Positions 21,966 to 32,573 of a DNA stretch of 64,000 nt are shown one piece after another (position 1 is the first letter of the stretch; each line of letters opens with the position of its first letter). The position numbers and the translations under genes are program-made. Source of the DNA: Druceiella hillmani (Eukaryota; Arthropoda; Insecta; Lepidoptera; Hepialidae); assembly GCA_039881145.1 (NCBI GenBank), contig JAYKKI010000075.1:98501-162500 (forward strand), read 5' to 3'. Under the pieces are notes generated by a model. It ran no database searches and had not been told where the DNA came from. It saw nothing but the letters and a program-made list of their open reading frames with translations.

Positions 21966-23258
21966 CATTACCTGCCGGTCAAAGATTTTTTTGTGCCTTG
22001 CCTCTCCGTACTCCTTTTATCCCTCACCTATTACTTGTATTGTTTTTTTTACCTTCATATTAATTATATTGTATTTATACCTTTGATATCGGATTGTATA
22101 CCTAAAAATAAATATATTTATGCATATTATTCATAAATATTTTTTTTAGCACCTAAATCGATCATTACAGTTTTCTGCTGGACTAATCCATCTCACTAGT
22201 CGTAATTTCATGGAATCTAAATGATAACTGCTGTAAGAAGTTTAACAAAATAAATAAAAATGATATAATAATATAAAGCAGGCAATTGCTCCATTTTAAA
22301 AATTATACCTGCCACGAACCGTATAAGTTTTTACAAAAACATTGCGAAACTTCCATTTGCTCGGAAGTTGAGCTTTAAGGGCCGCCGTCAGCGCCGGCGA
22401 GCCATCTGTGCTCTTACAAAGTTGCTCTTGGTACTTCCTTCCGATTGACACGCCGCAAGCGTTTCTGATGTAAGCAGACGATTGCTGTAACGTGCGGCGT
22501 GTTTATGGAGTAAATTGTATTCATATACGTACTGTAGTATAACATAACCGTCGGATATCTTTGTTGATGACTGAAATAATTAACTTATTTTGATGGGAAA
22601 ATATAAGTTTTCACGCATTTTACTTTAATTTTCTTTATATGTTATAGATTAGCTTTCTAAACCGGCTGTGCCATATTAATATATTAAATTGTACTCAGAA
22701 ATTTGATAAAAACTACGCAAAGATAAAACTCTTGTATATTTGCAGTTTAATACATGCTTCACGAAGTTTATTTATTAAATTTGACTTTATGTTATTCGTA
22801 TAGAGTTTTGTACATAAAAAGAGATATAAACGAAACACTGCTAACGTATCAGTCCGTGTATCTGGCTATCACAGCCGTTTTCCTTAGAAAGCGTTTTGCA
22901 CAATACTAAAACATTTATTTCGTAGTACTTGAATACTCTTTATTTCGTATAAATATTAATTGAAAGATAATAACTTACTTTCGCACCACCGTGAGCATGG
23001 CCCACCAGGACAGATGCCGTCCAGGATTTAGTTCAGTCAATCACAGAGCCTAGCGCGGCGTCTCTGTCTTGATTAGTAATTAAATTCATTATTTTACCCA
23101 CGTCTTCACAACTCGGCGCTCGAAGAAGCAATAACACCGCGAGGGCGCGCGTCTGCACCTTAATACTCTATCGTATTACAATATACAATTTTACTTTACC
23201 TTTGTACTTTACCTTGAATATTCATTATCTATACAATGGAACATTGAATTTTTTTATG
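21966..23258 (+). repeat. Left arm of the inverted repeat
   Basis: The arm contains, in order, CATCTCACTAGTCGTAATTT (22189 region), the CpG-rich stretch GCGCCGGCGAGCC (about 22390), GACACGCCGCAAGCGTTTCT, GTGCGGCGTGTTTATGGAGT, a block with GCATGGCCCACCAGGACAG (about 22995) and ACTCGGCGCTCGAAGAAGCA (about 23110). All have counterparts in the right arm. No open frame of note. Confidence 0.85.
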
Positions 23259-23522
23259 TGTCGTGTCTACATCATTCGGCACGAACGACTTATATAAGGA
23301 TTCTGAAGATGTTTTTAAAAATGTCCACATAAAAAATGTTCACCCTATCTCCCATTCTATATCGAAACCTCTAAAGTTAAAATAATTAAAAAACAACATT
23401 ACTAGAAATTTATCTAAAATTTACCCGAAAATTATTACGATTCAAAGTTTTAAAGCCCCTGAAATATTCACTATATTTTTACGTATAATATATATACTTA
23501 CTATATTTAAATGGCGAAAATT

Positions 23523-23557
23523 AATATTATAACAGATAATAAATCTGTTATAATATT
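23523..23557. repeat. Perfect 15-bp hairpin inside the loop
   Basis: AATATTATAACAGAT (23523-23537) and ATCTGTTATAATATT (23543-23557) are exact reverse complements separated by AATAA. Confidence 0.9.
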
Positions 23558-23697
23558 ATTTTTCGTATTAACTACATATGCATCAACGCAGCTTAACTAT
23601 TAGAACAAATATTTTTTTGTGCGTAATCACGCTCGCGTGACCCTTGTTTACCTAGCTATTGGTTTTAGTGGAATTTGCGGTAAATGATTAATTATAT

Positions 23698-24101
23698 TGT
23701 GATTTTTAGCAGGTTGTTGGGGACTTGTTGTTGTATTGTTATTGGTAACAGACTGTTAGATACTTGTTGCTGTTATGTTGTGCTTGTTAGCAAGCTATTG
23801 CACACTTGTTTTTGTTGTTTTATCGTGATTGTTGACAGGGTGTGAGACTCTTGTTATATCGTGATTGTTACCAAGCTGGTAGACACTTGTTGTATCTTGA
23901 TTGTTAGCAGGATGTTAGGCACTTATTGTTGTATTGCGATTGTTAGCAAACTATTACACGCTTGTTGTTACATCGGGATTGCTAGCAGGCTGTTAGACAT
24001 TTGTTGTTGTTCTATCGAAATTGCTAGCAGTTTGTTAGACACTTGTTGTTTTTATTGCATCGTGATTGTTAGCAAGCTGTTAAACACTTCTTGTTGTTTT
24101 A
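23698..24101 (+). repeat. Tandem array of about ten 36-47-bp units
   Basis: Units follow the pattern GTGATTGTTAGCAAGCTGTT then AGACACTTGTTGTTGTTTTA, with variable numbers of TTG/TGT at the end, so unit length ranges from about 36 to 47 bases. About ten units can be counted. All are diverged from one another by several substitutions. The array is strongly strand-biased, with G and T rich on the plus strand. Confidence 0.8.
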
Positions 24102-24105
24102 GTAT

Positions 24106-25402
24106 TAAAAAAACTCGATGTTCCATTGTATAGATAATGAATATTCAAGGTAAAGTAAAATTGTATATTATATTACGATAAATTATTAAGGTGCAGACGC
24201 GCGCCCTCCCCACGTTCTTACTTCTTCGAGCGCCGAGTTGTGAAGACGTGGGTAAAATAATTATTCAAGACTGAGACGCCGCGCTGGGCTATGTGATTGG
24301 CTGAACTAAATCCTGGACGGCGTCTGCGTGTTGGGCCATGTTCACAGTGTTGCAAAAGTAAGTTATTATCTTTCAATTAATATTTATACTAAATAAAAAG
24401 AATTCAAGTACTACGAAAGAAATGCTTTATATTTGTACAAAATTTGAAATTGCTAAATAAAACGGTTTCTAAGGAAAACAGCTGTGATAGGCAGATAAAC
24501 GGACATATATATTAGCAGGGTTCCGTTTATATCTCTTTTGATGTAGAAAACCCTATTCGAATAACATAGTCAAATTTATTAAATAAACTTAGTGAAGTAT
24601 GAATTATATTGCAAACATACAAGAGTTTTATCTGTGCGTAGTTTTTATCAGATTTCTACGAACAGTTTTCATAATTATTTAATTATGAACAAATTTTAGA
24701 AAATTACACCATTCGTGAAATAGATTAATATGGCATAGCTAGTTTTGAAAGCTAATCTATAACATATAAAGAAAATAAAGGTCAAATGCATGAAAACTTA
24801 TATTTTTCCATGAAAATAAGCTAATTATTTCAGTCATCGACAAATATATCCGACCGTTATGTTATACTGCACTACGTATATGAATACAATTTAATCCATA
24901 AACACGCCGCACGTTACGGCAATCGTCTGCTTACATCGGAAACGCTTGCGGCGTGTCAAGCGGAAGGAAGTACCAAGAGCAACTTTGTAAGAGCACAGAT
25001 GTCTCGCCGGTGCCGACGGCGGCGCTTAAAGCTCAACTTCCGAGCGACCAGAAGCTTTGCAATGTTCTTATGAAAACTTGTACGGTTTGTGCCAGGTATA
25101 ATTTTTGAAGTAGAGAAATTGCATGCTTTATATTATTATGTTATTTTTATTTATTTTGTTAAACTTCTTACAGCAGTGATCTTTTAGATTCCATGAAATT
25201 ACGACTAGTGAGATGTATTAATCTAGCAGAAAACTGTAATGATCGATTTAGGTTTAGATTTATGCATAGGTATATAATTCGATATCAAAGGTATAAATAA
25301 ATACAAAATAATTAATAAAAACAACATTACAAGTAACAGGTGAGGGATAGAGGGAGTACTGAGAGGCGAGGCACAAAAGGGACTTTAACTCGCAGGACAA
25401 TG
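24106..25402 (-). repeat. Right arm of the inverted repeat
   Basis: Reverse complement of the left arm. It carries a local insertion relative to the left arm near 24645-24710 (sequence around CATAATTATTTAATTATGAA, itself a small palindrome) and smaller indels, e.g. near 24430. The outermost shared block ends at CGCAGGACAATG (25391-25402). Confidence 0.85.
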
Positions 25403-26443
25403 ATTACAATAGGTTTCGATTAAATAAAAAAAATGGAAACTACGTAACAAATATATAGAAGTGAGTAGTTATATTCTTTTAAAAAAATGTCTTAAGAACC
25501 AATTTGAAATGTTCCTCGCGCATTCAATGATACCTGAGGTTCCTAAAATTAACTATTCGAATAATTAAAAAGTGATCTACGTGAATTATTGAGCCACAAT
25601 AGCATGATGGACATATGCATAGATAAAATGAATAGAAATGAAAATGAATAATAGATACGTCGTACAACAACCTAATGGCGGTATGTTACTATTTTGGCAC
25701 GGAATTATAAAACATTCTGATTGAAAGCGTTGTGTGAATGTTGCAGTTATGTATTTTTATGCAAGTTAAGGCCATGACGATAAAAAGTAAGATTACAACC
25801 TCGTGAACAAATGATCACAGCTATGAATTATAAACATAATTAATACCCGTTAATGCAGTTAGGTAATAGACCAAAACATTACTGAGCTTTGTTTTGGTCT
25901 GTTTCAGATATAATTACCCAAATAAAATGAATCACCTCAATACCTTTTTAAATATTTAGTATCAGCATATACGTTGGAAATTAAGTGTACATGAAAGAGA
26001 CAAGGAAAGAGTAAATACACGTAAACAGTTCAAATATACTATCACTTTTGGGCAATAGGTATCATACCCAAATAGCTTGGCAATAGGGATTATACGAAAA
26101 CTTACTGATCGTTATCTTATATATACAAAATGTATACCATACAAAAATATAAAAAGTTAGTGACAACTTAGTTGTTTATTTCATTTGCCTGTTTGGCAAA
26201 AGCTCTGCAAAAAAAAAATTATTGCGTCGTCAAACCTACGTGAGTTGTCATTGGCGGAGATGTTTATTTACGTGTAATGTAATTACAAGTTACGTCATAT
26301 AGCATGGAAGGAAATCCCTTATTGATATTTGGAAAGTAAATTAAAAAAAAAATTTTCCCACCTGTCATTCATCTATTATTTTATTTCTGTATACGTCAAA
26401 TATGCATTTTTTAATTTTTCTTTTAGAACATTTTTTTGATAGC

Positions 26444-26446
<3 letters not shown>
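25403..26446. other. Non-coding stretch
   Basis: No gene seen. It holds the hairpin at 25862-25918, listed separately. Confidence 0.55.
25862..25918. repeat. Hairpin with 11-bp perfect stem
   Basis: AGACCAAAACA (25868-25878) and TGTTTTGGTCT (25890-25900) pair perfectly around an 11-base loop. Outside them GGTAAT (25862) can pair with ATTACC (25913-25918) across an asymmetric bulge. The size is like a small hairpin element or a pre-miRNA-like fold, but the long bulge argues against a microRNA. Confidence 0.6.
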
Positions 26447-26498
<52 letters not shown>

Positions 26499-26505
26499 TA
26501 TATAT
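26447..26505. repeat. (TA)n microsatellite
   Basis: Uninterrupted TA for 48 bases (26447-26494), then one A interruption and a short further TA run. Confidence 0.95.
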
Positions 26506-28063
26506 GAAAAATAAGCAATATTAAAATAATATTCACAAAAAAGTGATATATGCACTCCTGGCTTAATGTTTTCATTGTCTTCATTTTGCGTGTATTTTAA
26601 AAGAACTCTTCTATGACCCATCACTCGAAGGGGTCAAATATTTTTAAAGATACAACAATTTTCTCTTATTTTCCAGATTAATTATTACATTATTTCGAGA
26701 AATTTTAATTTTATTATTACTACTTTCTCTCCTTTTAAGAATTTGTGATACAAAAAATTTGTATAGCAAGTATACATTTTCCGGCCTCGCCAGAATTACA
26801 AGTTTCATTACATAAAATTTAATACAGCAAAAATAACACCCACTGCTTATGTTAGTGAGTTTATTGTAGGGGAGCGGTGTAGATTTTATTATATTTCCGA
26901 GAGTTATACGATATATAAGTATTTTGGTAGGTGTAATATATTAAATTGATGTTATTCTATGAGGTTATACAACGCGAATATTCCGGTGTAATAGCAAGGG
27001 TATCTGCAAGTTAGAACAAGGTTATACCCCTAAATGTTACATTGTAATTTAATTATATAAAATTCAATAATACGAAACGCAGGAAACAAAACTTTAATGT
27101 ATCGTAAAATGGAGTAAAAATATGATAATTTTGCGCAATATATGGTAAAAATCATTGCAAAATTTGCGACTTCAAAAAAACCTATTCTGTTATTTATATA
27201 AGAAATTAATTAGTTATTTTTTAATACAGCAATTTAATTAACTCTCATGATCATTACACAGTTTCCTCAATTAGACTTATTTCAAAATATTCCAGTCGAT
27301 CTGAAAACGTTTTCTTTAATTAAAATTAGATGAAAATAAAATGAAATATGATTAGAAGTTTGACATCTCCTATTCACCTTCAAAATATATTCAAATCGTG
27401 TATTTTATGAATATTAAACCCACCTTTACGTGTACGTATGACGAAAGTCTCATCGACGTCCTATTCAGAGCGTCAAATGGAATTGAAATTACTAAAGCTT
27501 ATTAACCTCACCGAGCCCGGAATATGGTTAACTCTTCATCCGACCAATTCTGTGCAAACTTTGCTTGAAACGGAGACTTCTACGAAGCTTCTAAGCTCGT
27601 AAACTTTCGAAAGCTGTCGAATATTTTAATTACAGGTTAACGTTTAATTAAACTCGTGTATTTATTAGAGATTTTGAATTTGAAATAATCGAGATGACCA
27701 GATAATAATTTAATAAAATATTTTAATAGCAGTAGAAAAATATGGGAAATTTAATTTATCAAAATAAAATCATCGTTGTTCGTTCGTCGTTCAAAATTAA
27801 AATATTCTATAAATCGTATAACCTGAAAGTAGTTAAATGTACATAATAATGAGCACTGCACATTGCTGAAGTAATTTTCGAAATAGAAACGTTTATTACA
27901 CCATGAGAATATTCAAGTTTTAGAATAGTTTTACATTTACAGAATACGTGGAAGACAAAGAACAAATAGTTGGATATAAACAACTTTGTAAAATATTACA
28001 AATCTGCATAAATGAGATTCGTTCAATAAAATTAAATAACAGGGGTTTATTTAATTACAAATT
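26506..28063. other. Non-coding stretch
   Basis: No gene recognised. The part at 27430-27620 has more CpG than its surroundings (e.g. CTCATCGACGTCC, CTCACCGAGCCCGG) but no frame, splice pair or repeat match that I can support. Confidence 0.55.
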
Positions 28064-28875
28064 GGGGGGCACTATTTACATTTTGAGTCTTAGCAACTCT
28101 GAGTGCCACCTGACGTTTCCACTAAAACGTATAACATTTTTGACCGTCACCATAATCAGAACGTATTTTTTTTGAGAGCGATTTGTATTGTTTACAGTCA
28201 CTTAAATATTGTGTCTCGGTAAAAAAATGGAATTAACTGAAAATGAACTTGCAATGATTTATTACGAATTTTGACGCAGATTATAAAGACCGGCGTACAT
28301 CGATTAACTTACTTCCACTTTTGGCGATAAAACTCCATCATTTGCTGCAAATGGTTGCCCATTTTTTTTTCCGGAAAACCTCGTCAGGTAGCAACAGTGC
28401 TTAGAGGAATGTAGAACGGTCAATTCTGAATAGTGTACAACTATTGGTTTTCTCGAAGTCTTCGGTGGATTATGGAAAACAAACAAGCACCGTCGGATCA
28501 TTCTTCATCAAGACAATGCCAGATGCCACACTCCTCGCCTAAGAACCGACTATTTGAGCAGTCTAGCAATCTAATAGGTCATTTACTGTGTAGTTTTAAT
28601 TTGGAATTAAATAACTTCTTTTTCTTTCCGAACGTCAAGAATATATTGGGTGGACAACAATTTTCGTCAGTGGAAGAAGCCTTTGATTCATAAAACAATC
28701 ACGCTTTGGAGGTGTTTCGAGCGGAGTGGCAAAAATGCTTTGACAAGTGGTTCGAAAGCATACAAAAGTGTATTGATCATAAAAGAGAATATTTTGAAAA
28801 ACAATAGTAATTTTCCGTCTTAAAAAACATATTCCTTTTTTTTTATTCTGCTCAAAATATAAATAGTGTCCCCTT
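28064..28875 (+). mobile_element. Second mariner-family element, internally deleted
   Basis: Terminal inverted repeats are GGGGCACTATTTACATTTTG on the left (28066 onward) and, read on the minus strand from 28873, GGGGACACTATTTATATTTT, matching at nearly all positions. The full span is about 0.81 kb, some 0.45-0.5 kb shorter than a complete mariner. A transposase remnant inside lacks the middle of the protein. Repeat ends and transposase differ from those of the element at 16138-17394, so it belongs to another mariner subfamily and inserted independently. Confidence 0.8.
28227..28807 (+). pseudogene. mariner transposase, internally deleted and frameshifted
   Basis: The start at 28227 gives MELTENELAMIYYEF, then a stop, then LTSTFGDKTPS, which match the N-terminal helix-turn-helix of this mariner subfamily. 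Near 28345 the sequence jumps to a part resembling the region just before the second catalytic residue (FFSGKPRQVATV). Next come TTIGFLEVFGGLWKTNKHRR and IILHQDNARCHTP with the second catalytic Asp (28512-28514). After a frameshift FNLELNNFFFFPNVKN carries Asn (AAC, 28613-28615) in place of the third catalytic Asp. The C-terminus EWQKCFDKWFESIQKCID...EYFEKQ ends at 28807. The first catalytic Asp and the linker are lost in the deletion. Confidence 0.85.
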
Positions 28876-28945
28876 AAATAGTATAATTTCTGATGAATTT
28901 ATTTCACTCGATGGAGAGAAGTGTCATCAATTAGATATTATGTGG

Positions 28946-28950
<5 letters not shown>

Positions 28951-29006
<56 letters not shown>

Positions 29007-29010
29007 TATA
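28951..29010. repeat. (TA)n microsatellite
   Basis: Uninterrupted TA at 28951-29000 followed by a short CATATATATA extension. Confidence 0.95.
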
Positions 29011-31194
29011 ATTTATAAATGAAATTGCAATTGGGGATAAAAAAAAGAAAACGTTGCGATGCAACATGTGTATATAAAAACAAAGTCAATAGATAAAAAG
29101 AAAAGATACGAAAGACCACCACATCATGAAAGATATTCGAAATATGATTTTATATAACTTTTAAGATATTTAAAATAAGTTGATACCACAAACTGATCAT
29201 ATTAATATATAATACTCGTCCAAAACAAAATAATAGTTCGTGTCTGACCGCCTATACATACACGATTACTGCTATATAAGGTCATCAGTTTACTATACAT
29301 TCCATTGTCGGTTTGTTGATATTAATTGAGAATAATTTTACTAAAACGTATTTTTGTTACTTTAACTAAATATAAACGATTTACCTATGTTTCCTTAGTA
29401 ATAGAAAACAAATATTTACTGTTATTTATCTGTAGCAGTTAATTACTAAATAAATTCATTATTTAGTACCTCTCTCAATTTCTTCATATTTTGTGTTTGT
29501 CCTCTCTTCAAAGTGGAATATTGATATACAATTCATTATAAAATACGTAACTTAGAAAAATATACTTATTACTTAAACAATTTTATATTTTTATACTACA
29601 AATATATTTTACCTAATTTAGCGTTTGTAAATAAACCCTTTTTCCTCTGTAAAATTAATTTTTTATTGCCTCAAATTTTTCAACTCCAGAAGAATTATAT
29701 TTTTCCTATCTAATATATTCATCCATTAGGCAGAAAACTGTGAACTTAAAAAAAAAATTCTGAGAAATTTTTGCGTGCAAGCAGTCAAATGACAAACCGA
29801 TAAGTTGTAGGTCGCAAATGATATAATTCGGTTTGAGTTAGATAATTTTTTCATAGAGATTGAAAACTTTGTGTGAGATATTTTTATTTCAGGGTAGATC
29901 ACCAATAATTCTAGATTCTAGAATAAAACTAAATATATCCAAGATATAATATATCTTGTTACAATAGATGCTCTAATGTCCCACAAGAATAATGACAATT
30001 TTAATTACTATCACGGAGAGAAGTTTGCAAATATAAATCAGAATTATTTTTACACTTGATTATTATTTTGATTTCACTTTTTTCCTATAATAATATTTCT
30101 ACTTGTTTATACTCCCCGCTTTTAGTTTTAACAAATTATAATTTTATCACCATTCGGTTCAAAACTAGTTTTGCATAAATTCAAAATGTAAATAGTCCCA
30201 AACTACCTGACTATGCTGGAGCCAAGTGTAACAGAAATCTACTAAAAAAATTGCTCTCCTATGTTAACCATATAATTTTAAAATCGATTAAATGAAATGA
30301 CTACTCATTTTCCACTGAACGCAAATGTATAAATGGGAATATATATGGAAAACATTATTAATTTCATTTTCCACATTAATGGTACTTCACATATTCCATA
30401 ATGCCACCTAACTTGATTTCTTGTGAAAACTCTATATACGATTGTTTCTACATAATTTAAGTTTTCGTTATTTCCGTTATCTGACGAAGTTAACCAAACA
30501 TCCAAACATCGACAGATCACCATCTTGCTAAATTCAGTGATCGGACGATAAAAATAAACATAATTCACTTCATGACTTTATTTCCGACTCATAGCTGTGG
30601 CACCTGAAGAAATTTCAATTCTGCGATGAGGAACTCTTTATTGCACTTAACACATTGCAGTTTCAATGACATAATTATTAGAATGAGATATAGGAAGTAA
30701 TTTTTTTTTAAATTCACTGCAGAATAGAATATACGTTACATTCAATATAAATAGGAATATTCTGAAATGAAAGCTGAATCATGTCTTTTATTCTGAATAT
30801 ATAAATACCCAAAACATTGAATCACGAATAAAAGAAATTAAGATTAAGAATTTAACTATTAATTCTATAAGCTATTAAAAATTATATTGGTATTAAATTT
30901 TCATTGGTCGAAATTAACGTAGAAGAAACTATTTTTATCCATGGAATTGGTTAAGCATCTGGCATTATTTAAAATGTTTAGAAAAATGTGACTAAACTTT
31001 TATAAATATTTAAACCTAAATAGGAACACATATAATTACATGGTACTAAAATGGATATATCAAATAAATACATATTCATCATATTCAAAACTGATAAACA
31101 TTTGTCGGATACAAAATTGATTATGAAGATAAAAAATAAAGATATAAATATGGAATGATTGTACCCGCAATATATATTCAGATGAAACTAACTG

Positions 31195-31198
<4 letters not shown>
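29011..31198. other. Non-coding stretch
   Basis: No gene or element recognised. A 19-base palindrome CAAGATATAATATATCTTG lies at 29940-29958; in AT-rich DNA it may be chance. Confidence 0.6.

Positions 31199-31266
<68 letters not shown>
31199..31266. repeat. (AT)34 microsatellite
   Basis: Uninterrupted AT for 68 bases. ATTCAGATGAAACTAA lies just upstream (31177 onward) and ATTCAGATGAAATTAA just downstream (31273 onward), so the tract sits between near-identical direct repeats. Confidence 0.95.
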
Positions 31267-31271
<5 letters not shown>

Positions 31272-31289
31272 CATTCAGATGAAATTAAT

Positions 31290-32172
31290 GCTCGTTAACA
31301 TGTAACGAAGAGAGAATAAAACTGTAATAAAATTGTTATACTCTATTTACGAATAAAATTAATTTCACAAAATTAAAAACAATTGGGCAATTTCACAAAA
31401 ACGTCATACCGCACTGTGGTGGAAAATTCTAATTGTATAAAAACAATATTTTTTTTCTTTTCTTTTTTGATTCCTGGATGCGGTTCCTGAGACAATATGC
31501 CGCTATGGATGTCGCGTGGTTCAGAGCCTCGTTGGCGATCTTCTTTTATAATTGACAATCTTTGGCAATGATTTTGAACTTTCCAAACGGCCGATCTTTT
31601 CCACAAGGAAAGCTTGAGTGACAAACGGTAGATCCAGTTTCTTCCTACAAAGGTGACCACACTAATACAGTCGCCCTCTTTGGATCAGTTGAGCAATTGG
31701 TGACTAATTCTCACAGACTAATCCGATCGTTTCCTTCAAGATTGAATACATTGTTCCTACCACATCAGCAGCGTTCACATTTCATACGCGTAAAGACTGA
31801 CGTGTAAGTTAAGTACTCGAAACAGATAGATCTTGTTCTTAAGGGAAATGTTGATTGTAAAATAATGATAACATTTTTTGAACAGTTTAATTATGTTGAA
31901 AATGTTAACAAGAAGATACCGACCTGTGGTAAGCAGTAACAATTAAGCTTGCAGGCCATTTGACTAGTATAGCTCAGAGGGTCTGCTGTCTTAAAACCCT
32001 AGACACAATATAATTCATATATTGATAGTTTAACTACAAGTAAGTAAATTTATTTATAATAAATAAATCAATAAAATCAAGTCAACTTGCTGACACGGAC
32101 TTGGCCAAAGCAACTAGTGTAAAATTACTACCGATATATACTCCGTATTTTTATTCGAAATGTGTAATTTAA
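31290..32172. other. Non-coding stretch
   Basis: The part 31480-31830 is less AT-rich than the rest and has a 95-codon minus-strand frame (31373-31660) without any recognised motif. It may be an old repeat. Nothing firmer can be said. Confidence 0.5.
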
Positions 32173-32573
32173 TCTATACATATAATAAAATTGAAAGAAT
32201 AAAACTAAATGGTAGCTACTAAAGACAGAGTACCAAGCCAAATTTGAATGTTTGTGTGTTTATTTGTCGGTTTCTCTGTTTGTCCGTAAGGACCTTTGCT
32301 GTACACGCTAATTTCAGCAATGGCTAAACTGATTTAGGTACGGTTTCCAATGATGTATTTACGTTAACTTGGGCTAATATTTAAGCTTGGTTTCCCTTCA
32401 ATCTGATAACGTCAATATCAGAACCGGTAGAACCGATTTGGCTGCCAACATGGCGTTTTCAATAAACTTTATGCTCATAGAGTTCTAAGAGAGAAAAGAA
32501 AAAAAATACAAAAAATTCGCTATAACTTTTCTTACTCCGAATTCCACGCGAACAAAGTCGCGGGCACACCTAA
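32173..32573 (+). mobile_element. Non-autonomous Helitron, complete ends
   Basis: The 5' end is A|TCTATACATATAATAAAATTG, with TC at 32173-32174. The 3' end is CTAA at 32570-32573 followed by T at 32574, so insertion lies between A and T as Helitrons require. Some 8 bases before the end is a subterminal hairpin, CGCG (32547-32550) pairing with CGCG (32559-32562), with outer CC/GG pairs around a bulge. The phrase ACGCGAACAAAGTCGCGGGC is the hairpin region I recall from many insect non-autonomous Helitrons. The 401-bp body encodes no Rep/helicase, so mobility would depend on an autonomous relative. Confidence 0.75.

Larger units (their letters stand above)
23259..24105. other. Loop between the inverted arms
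   Basis: The loop shows no similarity between its two halves. It holds a 15-bp-arm hairpin at 23523-23557 and a tandem array at about 23698-24101. The remainder is AT-rich without coding capacity. A frame of 90 codons at 23861-24133 runs through the tandem array and is repetitive (SKLLDTCC-type units), so it is a by-product of the repeat. Confidence 0.7.
21966..25402. repeat. Giant imperfect inverted repeat (foldback-like element)
   Basis: Left arm 21966-23258 and right arm 24106-25402 are reverse complements over about 1.3 kb each, around a loop of about 0.85 kb. Matching blocks run from the outer ends (TTGTGCCTTGCCTCTCCGTA near 21991 against TACTGAGAGGCGAGGCACAA near 25356) to the inner ends (ATACAATGGAACATTGAATT near 23231 against AAACTCGATGTTCCATTGTA near 24111). 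Identity looks like 85-90% by eye with a few indels. The arms are richer in G+C than the flanks, with CpG blocks such as CGCCGGCGAG and ACGCCGCAAGCG. No transposase frame or clear target-site duplication is seen. It could be a Foldback-type transposon with long terminal inverted repeats, or two copies of one element inserted head to head. Confidence 0.85.

Noticed and set aside
23861..24133. 90-codon plus-strand frame with repeated SKLLDTCC-like units
   Set aside because: It is the translation of the 40-bp tandem array in the loop of the inverted repeat; unit lengths are not multiples of three and units would shift frame.
29940..29958. 19-base palindrome CAAGATATAATATATCTTG
   Set aside because: Short palindromes made mostly of A and T are expected by chance in DNA of this composition.
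31373..31660. 95-codon minus-strand frame rich in Arg and Lys
   Set aside because: No recognised motif, ends in a lysine run from a T-rich tract, and no splice or promoter context; left as non-coding.
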